Assembly (NCBI RefSeq): GCF_037042905.1
Contig: NC_087252.1
Span: 24,972,994-25,036,993, forward strand
Source: Lytechinus pictus
Lineage: Eukaryota > Echinodermata > Echinoidea > Temnopleuroida > Toxopneustidae
Direction of reading: 5' to 3'
DNA length: 64,000 bases
Under the pieces are notes generated by a model. That model was not told the DNA's origin and ran no database searches. It was given only the letters and a program-made list of their open reading frames with translations. Made by a program: the position numbers and the translations under genes. This document shows positions 37,863 through 47,218 of the stretch, one piece after another. Within the stretch, counting starts at the first letter, position 1, and each line of letters begins with the position of its first letter.

Positions 37863-38956
37863 TTACATGTATACCACATTGACTAAACCAATTTAGTATC
37901 AAATCAAGTCTTATTGAAGTTTGGTCTAATATAGTCAGTCTATTCTCATGCCATTAATTGTTTTGCATACTAGTATTGTCAAATGAAAACTTGACTCATA
38001 AGCAGTTAATCTAACCATATAGACCAAGTGGATATGAGATTGGTTAGGAGAACCAACTATAGTATAATACCATATGGGATAGGACCAAACAAATGTATAT
38101 AAGCGGGTGTAACCCAATGTGCCTCAAGGTTGAGTGAATATTGAATAATCATATTTTCCCAATATTTTCATCATACCTAGATCTGAAGAAAACAAACTTA
38201 TCATGTTTTATAGTTAAGCTTTTTGTGGCTACATGCATTTTGGAGGGCTAAATGCACATGTGTGTGATTGAGTATAAGCTTTGATATGTTGTAACAGATA
38301 TACAAGGAATTGAATGAGACTGTTGTGAGGGAGGGAGGATGAATAATTAGAGATGGGAATAATGCATGAAACATGTAGAAAAAACAACAAAATCTGCAAA
38401 TTAAGAAGTATTCAAGTTTTATTTAACGAATAGTGGTTACAACAAATTACAATAAAATGTTGGTAAGGCGAATACAAGCAGCTATGCAGTATACATTCTG
38501 TTTCCACAACGAAACACCCAAGTATAAGAAAAACTGTTTGAGGAATCATTATGACGTCAAACTCAACTACCTTTCTGGAAAGATAATCTACAAAAGTACT
38601 GTCGGTGACAAAGAATTATAGAGAATAGACAAGTTGTAATGGGAAACTATAAAACAAGAAAATTCTTCATATTTTGGGCAATCACTGTAACATAAAATGT
38701 CAACATTAACATATGAAAGATACGAAACAAAAACTGTGGTGAAGACATGCACACAAGTCATTTTACACCGGTGTTGAAGTTTTGGTGTTAAGTTCAACAT
38801 ACTGAGGTGCTATCGTAGTACAACACCTTTGGTTGTTACTTTAACATCCTGGTGTTACAATGTATGTATGTTCAATCTATTGGGTGCAATTTTAATATCT
38901 CAAGTTAATATGGTCCTCTGAGATGACTGTAATTGGATTTAGGTGTAACACCTCAC
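37863..38956. other. Intergenic DNA with GTGTTA/TAACAC words
   Basis: No gene recognised. TTTAACATCCTGGTGTTAC and GGTGTTAAGTTCAACAT near 38780-38865 belong to the same type as the foldback starting at 38957. AAATAAAAC on the minus strand near 38418 could be a polyadenylation signal for the minus-strand G-gamma gene. Confidence 0.4.
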
Positions 38957-39210
38957 ACTGCAAAAGTACCGGTGTAAATTTAACACCAGCTCGGTATCTA
39001 TATATATCGGAAAATACCTGTAGAGGCGTTGAAACAGCACCAGTCCGGCTTTAGGCCAACACCAGATAGGCATTTAAACAACACTAATCAGTGTTAAACC
39101 AATATCGGTTTGATTCTGAAACTGGTGATGCTTCTACTAGCACTTCCCTGTATTTTCCGGTATAGATACTGGAATGGTGTTAAATCAACACCAGTGTTTT
39201 TTAGTGCAGT
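38957..39210. mobile_element. Foldback MITE rich in GTGTTAAATTTAACACC
   Basis: The left arm has ACTGCAAAAGTACCGG, ATTTAACACCAG, GTATCTATATATATCGG and AAAATACCTG; the right arm has CCTGTATTTTCCGG, TATAGATACTGG, GGTGTTAAATCAACACCAG and TAGTGCAGT. Arms of about 85 bp with matching word order. Confidence 0.75.
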
Positions 39211-40304
39211 TTTACCAGTGTAGAGTCCATATGAAAGGGTAAAGGAGTGACTTTAAAAAAATGAAATAACAAAACTTAGGGACAAGAGAATAAAACTGAA
39301 AAGCTCTGATAAAATGTCATAAAAACACACTTAAAAATGAGTCCAACGACTTAATTCATTACAAACTCTTTGTTGGTTTTCTTAAAGTTAAGTGATATTG
39401 TTATCCATTTTTAAGGCAAAATATATGTATACTTCATGATACTGTCCAACTCTAACATGATCATCAAGTAACCACGTCTCGGGAAATGCACAACATTTTG
39501 TATGTTAAAACTTGCCTTGCGTCAGATATTCCGGTATTTTTTGTTTGAAAAGGAACAAAAGTTCAAGAAACAACTACATAAATAACGTTTATTCGGGCTT
39601 ACATGTTTTAGACTAAAAGTAAAATAATTATTATCAAGAGGGCAAAACATACATTGAAATAAAAAATGAGCAAAAGACGCATATAGTCTATCAAAATATT
39701 GAAGTAAAAATGAGTTTATCACACACGAAAATCCAAGAATACGCGGTAAAATGAAAAGTAATCCTAAAATGCTTTTTGTAAAAATATGTTGGCGAAATGA
39801 GTGCAAATCATACTAAATAATTTCTCTCATAATTTCATCGTAAAAAATTACAATATTCTCTCCTTTTTTTCAAAGTTGACATCAAAACTTCATGCCAATA
39901 TGGGAAGATAACATCTGATTAGTCATTTAGGAAAGACACAAAATTGATCATTCAAAAATATTCACAGAACATTAAATATGATTATAAAAATGGGATTTTG
40001 TGTGAATTAGTACATGTATCCATTCGTATTTACAATAGGACTCTGTAGATATACATTCAGTCTGCTCGGTGTGTATGATATATGCCATCAGATATATGTG
40101 AATCTGTAGAGAGATAGAGAGAGAGAAGAGAAAGGTATTAAGGGATCGCTAGAGGGGGAGGGGGTACACAAATCAGTAAAAACGAAATAAGGACCCAAAT
40201 ACGTCCATGTTTGAGAACATAACAAAAAGAAAACCAAGGTCCGATGTACTAACGTGTGTGGATACTAGTTTACAGGCGGACACGTATAAAAACAGATTTT
40301 ATTT

Positions 40305-40375
40305 AAAACAAGAAAGAAAGAAAGAAACCAAAAAAAGAAAGAAAGAAAAATAATAAAGAGGGAAAGAAAGAAAGA
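40305..40375. repeat. (GAAA)n microsatellite
   Basis: AAGAAAGAAAGAAACC and similar blocks over about 70 bp. Confidence 0.85.
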
Positions 40376-41144
40376 AGTCATGAATTCAATAATCTATTTG
40401 TTTTTACCCCCCCCCCCAAAAAAAAAAAAAAATCTTCCACTTGCTTTAATAAAAAAAAATCAGTGCCGCTCTAATGACGTAATTACATACATTTTGTTTT
40501 TAGGGTGTAGAGTTTGTTATTGACATTCTTGGTAACTTAAGATTTTGTGCCTACAAGGCAAGGCCCGTCTTCAGAAAGGAAAGGATGGTGATAATTTCAC
40601 ACTGAGCACAAAGTGTTTTTTTTTTATAACATTTCGAAAGTCTCAGAAATGTCATGAATGTTCTGCACATGTTTTTAAAATGTCCTTCTTTACATAACAT
40701 TAATGCAACGTTATATTATTCATTTGATATTCTTACAATGTGTGGTCTAACAAAATATTTCAGGTAAAATCGCCTGTTTTTATGTTTGTTTTATTAAATA
40801 ATGTAATGACGTTTTAAATAAAAATATTTTAAACGGCGTATATCAGAATGTTTTCTTAACATTGTACATTTAGGCCTTTTTTATATAGCTAATATTATTA
40901 TCATGGTTTTATGTTTTTTGCGAATTGGATTAGAAATCACTACGAATCATGTTATGTTGCCCGTTGGATAAACCTCCTTTTTTCTATCAAATATGACTTG
41001 TCTATATTATATACAATCGTTTGGTATGCGTCCGACCATACATAAAAGTCCGACCGAATAAAAAAATAAAAAAAATACAAATACCGAATACAAAAAAAAA
41101 AAGAATAGATTATTGAATTTATGACTTGTTTATTTATTCCTTAT

Positions 41145-41195
41145 TTCTTTCTTTCTTTTTTCTTTTTTCTTCTTTCTTTCTTTCGTCTTTTCTTT
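41145..41195. repeat. (TTTC)n microsatellite
   Basis: TTTCTTTCTTTCTTTTTTC over about 50 bp, complementary in sequence to 40305-40375. Confidence 0.85.
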
Positions 41196-41430
41196 CTAAA
41201 AGTCCGACCGAAAAGTCATAAATAGATAAATTCTAACCGATAAATAGCATTATTTTGACAATTTTTTGGGTGGGAGTCTCTAATTCTGACACATTTTCAC
41301 CAATTATTACAATAGTTATTTTAACAAATCCTTCTTTAAAGTGAGGTTTTGGATCGCTTTTAAGGATCGCCTAAATGAAAAATTAAGGTTAACATTTTAC
41401 CTTGTGCAGAAGTAAAGATGAATGAAAGAA

Positions 41431-41545
41431 CTAGAGTAGAGTACATCCTCCTTTTTTGTCTTTGTAGTTGTTGATTTGACCCGGATGGAGTTCCCGTGTC
41501 AAGAGAAAGTCGTTTCCTACTTCCTGCTCGCAGTACTGAACGAGG
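41431..41545 (-). CDS. G-gamma coding exon 2 with CaaX box
   Basis: It encodes the residues from DLVQYCEQEV to GGCTLL and the stop (TAG, read from 41433 to 41431). The last four residues are the prenylation signal. Confidence 0.93.
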
Positions 41546-44195
41546 CTGTAAAAGAAATTACAAGAACAAAAAAGCAACAACCAATAATCAAGAGTATTCT
41601 ATAAATGCGCCACATCTGGGGGTCATTTAATAAAGATTACAATTGTAATCATAATATCGCTATGTGTTATTATCATCATTATCATATTATTCTTTGTGAT
41701 ATATAGTCATGATCAGTTTTTCCAATTCGTCTAATACCAATTCGTCCAATTGCCAACTCGTCTACTATCATTTGGTCTACCATCAGTTCGTCCACTCGCC
41801 ACATTGTATACTTTCATTTAGTCTTAGGCCATTCCGTCTACTAACCAGTTGGTCCAATAGCCATTTAGTCCATATACCATTTGGTCTACTAATTAAACTA
41901 ATTGTGTTAATTGTGCAAAATGAATGAAAAACAAAATGGGTATTAAACCAACTGGTTATTAGAAGAAATGGTAATAGACGAAAAGGTGATTAGACGAAGT
42001 GATGATTGAACCAAATGGTTGTTAGACGAAATGTTGATGGACGGAATGGCATTAGACTAAATGAAGGTAGACCATGTGGTGAGTGGACGAGCCTTTGGCA
42101 GTGGACGAATTGGCAATTTACCGTCATTATTATTGTCATTGTGTTATGCATTTTACTTAAAAGTGGCTTCATGAACGCCCCCCCCCCAAAAAAAAAAAAA
42201 ACGAAAGAAAGAAAGAGAGATCTTACAGAGAACGAACAAACAAACGAACAAATAAATATATATATAAATAGATAGATAGATAGATAGATGAATGAATGGA
42301 TAAATAAATAAATGAATGGATAGATTAATGAATGAATGAATAGATAAATAAATGAATACATGTAAATGAACAATGCTTCCATGATTTGAAGTGAAGCCCC
42401 AGCTTTCTTTCCACAGGCCTACAAAAAGGGCCTAATAAAGCGAATATTTGCCCTACCCCTAGATATCCCTGGTACCTGTATGTATACGAGTATGCATACC
42501 CTTATTTTATTGTTTTATTGTAGCTTTCGACAGTCAAGTAGCTGGTACTATTATATTTTATTAAGAGCTCCTCTGATAAGTTCAAATTTGCATATTGAAC
42601 ACAGGTGTACAATCCCGTAGTCCTATTTCCATCTAGAGATAATTATTCATTTCGTCAGATTAATCCATGGCATGGAGTGTATCGATCTATATACTTTTAA
42701 TCAAATAATAATTTGTCTGGCTCAAACCAATGTTTGGAATAGCTCTAGGCTGTTCCAATATTAATGTTTGAAAAAAAATGGGTGTTTGCCATAGTATATT
42801 GTGTACACAGATGCAGGCATTATATGCCCTACATGTATAATATGGAAGCTTAAAAGTGGCCGCACCCAGATATCCAGATAATAATCTTGTTAAATGTCTA
42901 CATCGCTTAGAAAAAATGACCAGATGACGAGAGCTCAGGTCTCCATCTATATGTGGGAGGGATGATGCATCTTGTGCTAAAAATTCAATACAAAGGAAAA
43001 GGCCACCTTTCCCTTTATTGTCACGATATTAAACTGATATCATACATTTACACAATGTGTATGGGCCTAATAATTCTTTCTTCTTATTCTTCTTAGGTTT
43101 TTTGTTTGGAAGGGTGGGGTCGTACATTAAAGTGATGACCTATAATTATGCCGAGGATGGTACCAGGGCGACCTCAAGATAATAACATTCGTAATAAAGA
43201 GATGTACAGCACGCGAGTTGAAGAAGCGAGCGAGCCAATAATAGTTGACCACTTTTATGAATGCAAAATGGTGAAATACAAAGGTCTACAGTGACACATT
43301 AACATTTCAACATAATTTTATATTCAAGGAAAATCAAAAGGGCATGCAGACAAAATAAATAAAACATGAAATAAACCACACGATCATACTCGAGATCTGA
43401 CTTTAAACTACAATACACATTCAGGTCTGTTCTTCACTGCTCCTCAATAATAATCAGTGAACTTTCATGATCGTAATCAAATTAACTGTTGTGATTTTGG
43501 ATTTTGGGCATCATTGGGCCTTCCCAATGATGCCCAAAATCCAAAATCACAACAGTTAATTTGATTACGATCATGAAAGTTCACTGATTATTATTGAGGA
43601 AGCCACTTAAAAGAAACAAATTATAGATAGATAGATAGATGGATGGATGGATAGATAGATAGACATATAGATAGACAGATAAATAGATAGATGGATGGAT
43701 GGATAGATAGATAGACATATAGATAGACAGATAAATAGATATATAGACATATAGATGGTATTTATCATGATAAAACTCAATTCGCAGAGCTCTATATATA
43801 CAAACAGTAAAAAAACATACCGGTATATCAATGTATATTAGGGAAGGGGATATACACAGAGAAATTACTTTGTATGCAAAGGAAGAATGTCGGAAAGATG
43901 AATAGGAAGAGATATAGGAGTGCAGCATAATGAACATCTTTAACATAAATATTTAACAATAATAAGAATAACAATGTACATCCGTGTAATTTCTCACTTT
44001 GTAAAGAGTCGACTGTATGAAATGATACTATTTTTTAAAGAAAGAAAATAAACAAAAAAATTCCTGTCACTCAATTATAAAGGCCTACACTTACTCAGCT
44101 GTACACTGTGATACTTTGACCCTCTCTATATTGAGTTCCCTCTGAAGTTGATCAATGTTCTTGTGCAGAGCCATTTGTGTTGAGGAAGAAGCCAT
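41431..44195 (-). CDS. Heterotrimeric G-protein gamma subunit (two coding exons)
   Basis: Exons 44195-44095 and 41545-41431 on the minus strand join across a phase-2 intron (donor GTAAGT, acceptor TTCTTTTACAG) into 71 residues plus TAG. G-gamma forms an obligate dimer with G-beta at the inner plasma membrane and passes signals from receptors. Visible features: a helical N-terminus with the conserved IERVKVSQ segment at residues 23-30, then DLVQYCEQEVGNDFLLT, which matches the family consensus DLxxYCxxxxxxDPLL, and the C-terminal CaaX box CTLL, whose final Leu favours geranylgeranylation. The intron lies just before the Asp-Leu pair. In the DPLL motif, Phe replaces Pro. Length is typical (65-75 residues). 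The vertebrate paralogue group cannot be fixed. The intron of 2.5 kb is repeat-filled. Confidence 0.92.
41713..42118. repeat. Inverted array of GGTCTAAT words, copy 2
   Basis: The left half has TCGTCTAATACCAATTCGTC and CCAGTTGGTCCAATAGCC; the right half has GTTAGACGAAATGTTGATGG and GGACGAATTGGCAATT. Same design as 37476-37862, with different word order. Confidence 0.8.
42195..42360. repeat. (GAAA)n / (GATA)n / (AATGAATG)n satellite
   Basis: Consecutive blocks of GAAAGAAAG, GATAGATAGATA and AATGAATGGATAAATAAATA. Confidence 0.85.
43441..43600. repeat. Perfect 78-bp inverted repeat with 4-nt loop
   Basis: 43441-43518 is the exact reverse complement of 43523-43600; the loop is CCTT. The arm starts TCCTCAATAATAATCAGTGA and ends GGGCATCATTGGG. 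I checked base pairing at both ends: the match stops exactly at 43441/43600. It lies in the G-gamma intron. Confidence 0.95.
43621..43756. repeat. (GATA)n / (GGAT)n satellite with 64-bp higher order
   Basis: GATAGATAGATGGATGGATG, ATAGACATATAGATAGACAG and AAATAGAT repeat twice in the same order. Confidence 0.9.
44095..44195 (-). CDS. G-gamma coding exon 1
   Basis: ATG read from 44195 opens MASSSTQMALHKNIDQLQRE, then LNIERVKVSQCTA. The exon probably starts at 44218 after the acceptor TTTTTTTTCAACCAG, so the 5' UTR must begin in a further upstream exon. The donor is GA|GTAAGT. Confidence 0.92.
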
Positions 44196-44218
44196 CTCGA
44201 ATTATACCAAAGAACTAG

Positions 44219-45395
44219 CTGGTTGAAAAAAAATATATCCAATCTAAACCGTACTCCAATTTATAACATATACGTTGATCAGGATATATATTATTTCCCT
44301 GAAGAAGGCTTGTTGGTCGGTTTTGCGATATTGTATATTCCTCGAATGCAGCTAGGTTGCGTGACTGACGAGGAGTTCATGCAATCTTTGATATTTCCTT
44401 ATTGTGGTTGATCCGTTTCCAATGTTTCAGCACGGATTTTGGTCTTCCCTTTTCCTGGTCTGATTCCAAACTGCGTTTATCAACACCTTCGCGTGCTTTG
44501 GATATACTGCGTCCAATGTATCTGTGCGGTGGCGCCGCTGGTAATATAATGCAGCAGATTGAAAAAGGAAAGAGATACAAAATTGGTTTACAGGGCGCAA
44601 GTTACCCCGCCCTTTGTTCGTAGGCACAGCAAAGCAGTGGTATATGGAGGGACTCGGGTTATAATCTTCCCAGCTTGTGATCAAAGTACACAATAAATAA
44701 TTGGCGTCTACATTGAGGTCCAAAAATATGTGGACTTTGCTCGGCGTGTATATTCCGAACGAGCGGTTCACTCTTGCATGACGAGAATTGGATCGCTCTA
44801 TCCCGACATGATCCCCCAACGCCCAAACGCGACCATTGACTGAGTCACGCTCGGCGTATTCGAGGAACAATATCCGTCCTCCCCCCCCCCCCCCCATTCA
44901 GGGGCATGTTTAGTTTAGATGTTTTCCCATGGGAGGGGGTGAACATAAGAGGGGTCCTCTTGAAGTGTGAAGTGGTTATTTCGTCCTTTTATTCACCGGG
45001 ACACGGTTTTCTTTTGTTATTTGTAATTGGGTAGGAACGATTAATCTCTCGCGATGTGTTTTCTTGAGCATTCGGCTCCCCCGGCTCGGCTTTTGGGGAA
45101 AACAACTGACATTAATCAAAACAGTAAATTAAACAATGTAATCTTTTTTCTCGAAATCAGATGAGAATTGGTGACTAACTGCTTCTTCTTCGGCACTTCT
45201 TCGACTTCTTCTTATCCTGGTTCTTCTTCACAAGGAGTGTGTTTTTTCTTTGCATTTAACATCTCCAGGAAGTTGCCTATAATGAGCCAATGATTTTGAC
45301 GGGTCATAACAATGAGTGAGCAAAATCTTACTTTTCAAAATGAGATCTAATATTGTGGTATTTGATATAACGTCAAGAATACATAACAAGTGGCT
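44219..45395. other. Region upstream of the G-gamma gene
   Basis: GC content rises between about 44400 and 45100, with several CpG-containing words, a C16 run at 44879-44894 and TCTTCTTCTTCGG-type repeats near 45183-45235. It may hold the G-gamma promoter and a 5' UTR exon, but no exon can be fixed. Confidence 0.4.
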
Positions 45396-45655
45396 TAAAG
45401 GGATGGTCCGGGCTGAAAATATTTATATCTTAATACATAGAGTAGAATTCACTCAGCAAAATGCCGAAAATTTCATCAAAATCGGATAACAAATAATAAA
45501 GTTATTTAAGTATAAAGTTTAGCAATATTTTGTGAAAACAGTCGTCATAAATATTCATTAGATGGGCTGATGATGTCACATCTCCACTTTCCGTTTTCTT
45601 ATGTTATTACATAAAATAACTTTTTTTTCATTATTTCATACTTGTGTATAACATA
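45396..45655. mobile_element. Half copy of the GATGGTCC foldback MITE
   Basis: It starts GGGATGGTCCGGGCTGAAAA and holds TTTCATCAAAATCGGATAAC and TTCATTAGATGGGCTGATGA, as in 15205-15763. The right arm is absent. Confidence 0.75.
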
Positions 45656-45910
45656 AAATAATTTGATCGGTCCTGCGTGGCTGTTATAAATCTTTGATGA
45701 AGTCGAGAAACGGTGCCATAAAATGGGGCCCGAGGGCGCTTCTGTTCACTGATGTGATCTCCCTCAAAACAATAAAAAATTTATAAACAAATAACATAAT
45801 CTCTATGAAATGGTTCCCTCATCCGTGCCCATTAAAACTATTTGGCATGGCATCTAGCTGACTACTAATCCTCTTGATTTTGTATTTTTAGTTCCCCTTA
45901 TAAAAAGATA

Positions 45911-46160
45911 CCGGTGTGTTGGCTCAGTTGGTAGAGCGTCCGTCTCACAACCGGGAGGTCGGGGGGTTCAAACCTCGGCCGCGTCAGACCAAAAGACGTA
46001 TAAAAGATGGGAGTTGCTGCTATACCCTGTTTGGCGTTCAATGATTAAAGGGATAGACCTGGCGCTGCACAGCGACTGCCGGTCCCACGATCAATTGGGC
46101 AAAGCAAATTTTCGGAGTATTTAATTTCTGATGTCTATATTGAACAATAAATTATGGATT
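45911..46160 (+). mobile_element. tRNA-derived SINE, family A, copy 2
   Basis: Head GTGTTGGCTCAGTTGGTAGA, CTCACAA loop, B-box GGGGTTCAAACCTCGGCC. Body and tail match 22850-23108 and end GAACAATAAATTATGGA. Confidence 0.87.
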
Positions 46161-46504
46161 TTAATTTTCAGATAGATCCGTATACAAAATCGGACAAAAA
46201 TAAAGAATGAAGAAAGTTTCGAATTCAATACTTTTAAAATTGCAAAGATAATATGGCATATGTGATCATGATCATAACTGATATAGACCAATTTCCTTTG
46301 TCGCGTTCTCTTCGTTACAATTTGAATGGTTTATCAGTGACGGAAACATATATTTAAACATTTTAAACTTTTATCAATGATTATTATGCCTCTCATCATT
46401 GGTTTTACAATTCACGATTTTCGGTACCAGGGCTTAATATACTTATTGCTTTTTATTCTTTTTTTTAAATAATCATATCATTTTGAACTCGTGTGTGTAT
46501 TTGA

Positions 46505-46665
46505 GTTTTGTCAGACGTGTATCAATCAGATATGATTATTTACGTCTGGGACCGACCTTTAACGTCACCATCCGAAAGACGTGAACAGGGCTCGAACCTC
46601 GAACCTCTGCATCAATTTGTAACTTCCCCACAGTTTGGATTACAGGCGCACGCCACAACGCCCAG
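46505..46665 (-). mobile_element. SINE-like copy with 7SL RNA-like head
   Basis: Read on the minus strand from 46665, the head CTGGGCGTTGTGGCGTGCGC continues CTGTAATCC. Most of these 29 positions agree with the 5' Alu domain of vertebrate 7SL RNA, including the GTGGC and CCTGTA words. GAGGTTCGAGCCCTG follows as a Pol III B-box. The 3' part has GACGTTAAAGGTCGGTCCC and GATACACGTCTGAC, not 7SL-like. The resemblance is by eye from memory of 7SL. Confidence 0.5.
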
Positions 46666-47007
46666 TTCTCAATCTCTCAATCTCTTGTGCTTATTAATCA
46701 ATAATGATCACAGATTGTTAACCAATTATAAATCATATCTTAGCCATATAGATAAGTCAATAAATCACTTTTTTATTTTGTTACTCTTTCGCTGTTGGGC
46801 TACAAAAACAATATCAGGCAAGACAATAATGCTCATCAAAATAGTTTTTTAATGTGATTTGAATCCTAAAAAGAAACAATCGAACAGACATCGTTCATTC
46901 GAAAGGCGTTGATCGTCGCGCCAACGATTGTGGGCAGACTGTGAAAACGTTCCGAATCGGAGAGTCAACGATTTACGAGTGCAGACAGTTACGAGGGAAA
47001 GTCCCTC

Positions 47008-47140
47008 TGACGTGATCACCCAGCAGCGGTTGTGATTGGTGGAAAATGATGTCATCCACTCGATTCATCAATTAATGCTCTATTTTTAGCGCACGTTTTC
47101 TGTGCGATTACAAACGTATTGCATCAGCTGATGTATATAA
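47008..47140 (+). promoter_or_regulatory. Putative promoter of the gene at 47.2-49.5 kb
   Basis: Consensus-like elements in order: TGACGTGA (CRE-like) at 47008-47015, an inverted CCAAT box (ATTGG) at 47035-47039, and TATATAA at 47134-47140. Spacing suggests a start near 47165. Elements were recognised by eye only. Confidence 0.4.
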
Positions 47141-47218
47141 ACAACGATTTCGCATTGCAACACCACTTCAACAAAATGTAGGCTGCTAGAGAAAACCACG
47201 ATAGATTTGTGCTTAGAA

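Larger units (their letters stand above)
39211..41430 (-). other. Probable long 3' UTR region of the G-gamma gene
   Basis: Mostly unique AT-rich sequence directly after the minus-strand stop codon at 41431. It contains (AAAG)n at 40305-40375 and (CTTT)n at 41145-41195. No other gene was found. How far the transcript runs is unknown. Confidence 0.4.
41546..44094 (-). other. G-gamma intron
   Basis: It contains an inverted GGTCTAAT array (41713-42118), a tetranucleotide satellite (42195-42360), unique sequence to about 43440, a perfect 160-bp hairpin (43441-43600) and a GATA-type satellite (43621-43756). Confidence 0.85.

Noticed and set aside
41990-42382. A 130-codon open frame on the minus strand
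   Set aside because: It is a translation of tetranucleotide satellite and the inverted GGTCTAAT array inside the G-gamma intron.
44427-44897. A 156-codon open frame on the minus strand
   Set aside because: Its N-terminal poly-Gly comes from a homopolymer run, no family is recognisable, and it overlaps the probable promoter region of the G-gamma gene. It could be a coding exon, but nothing supports it.
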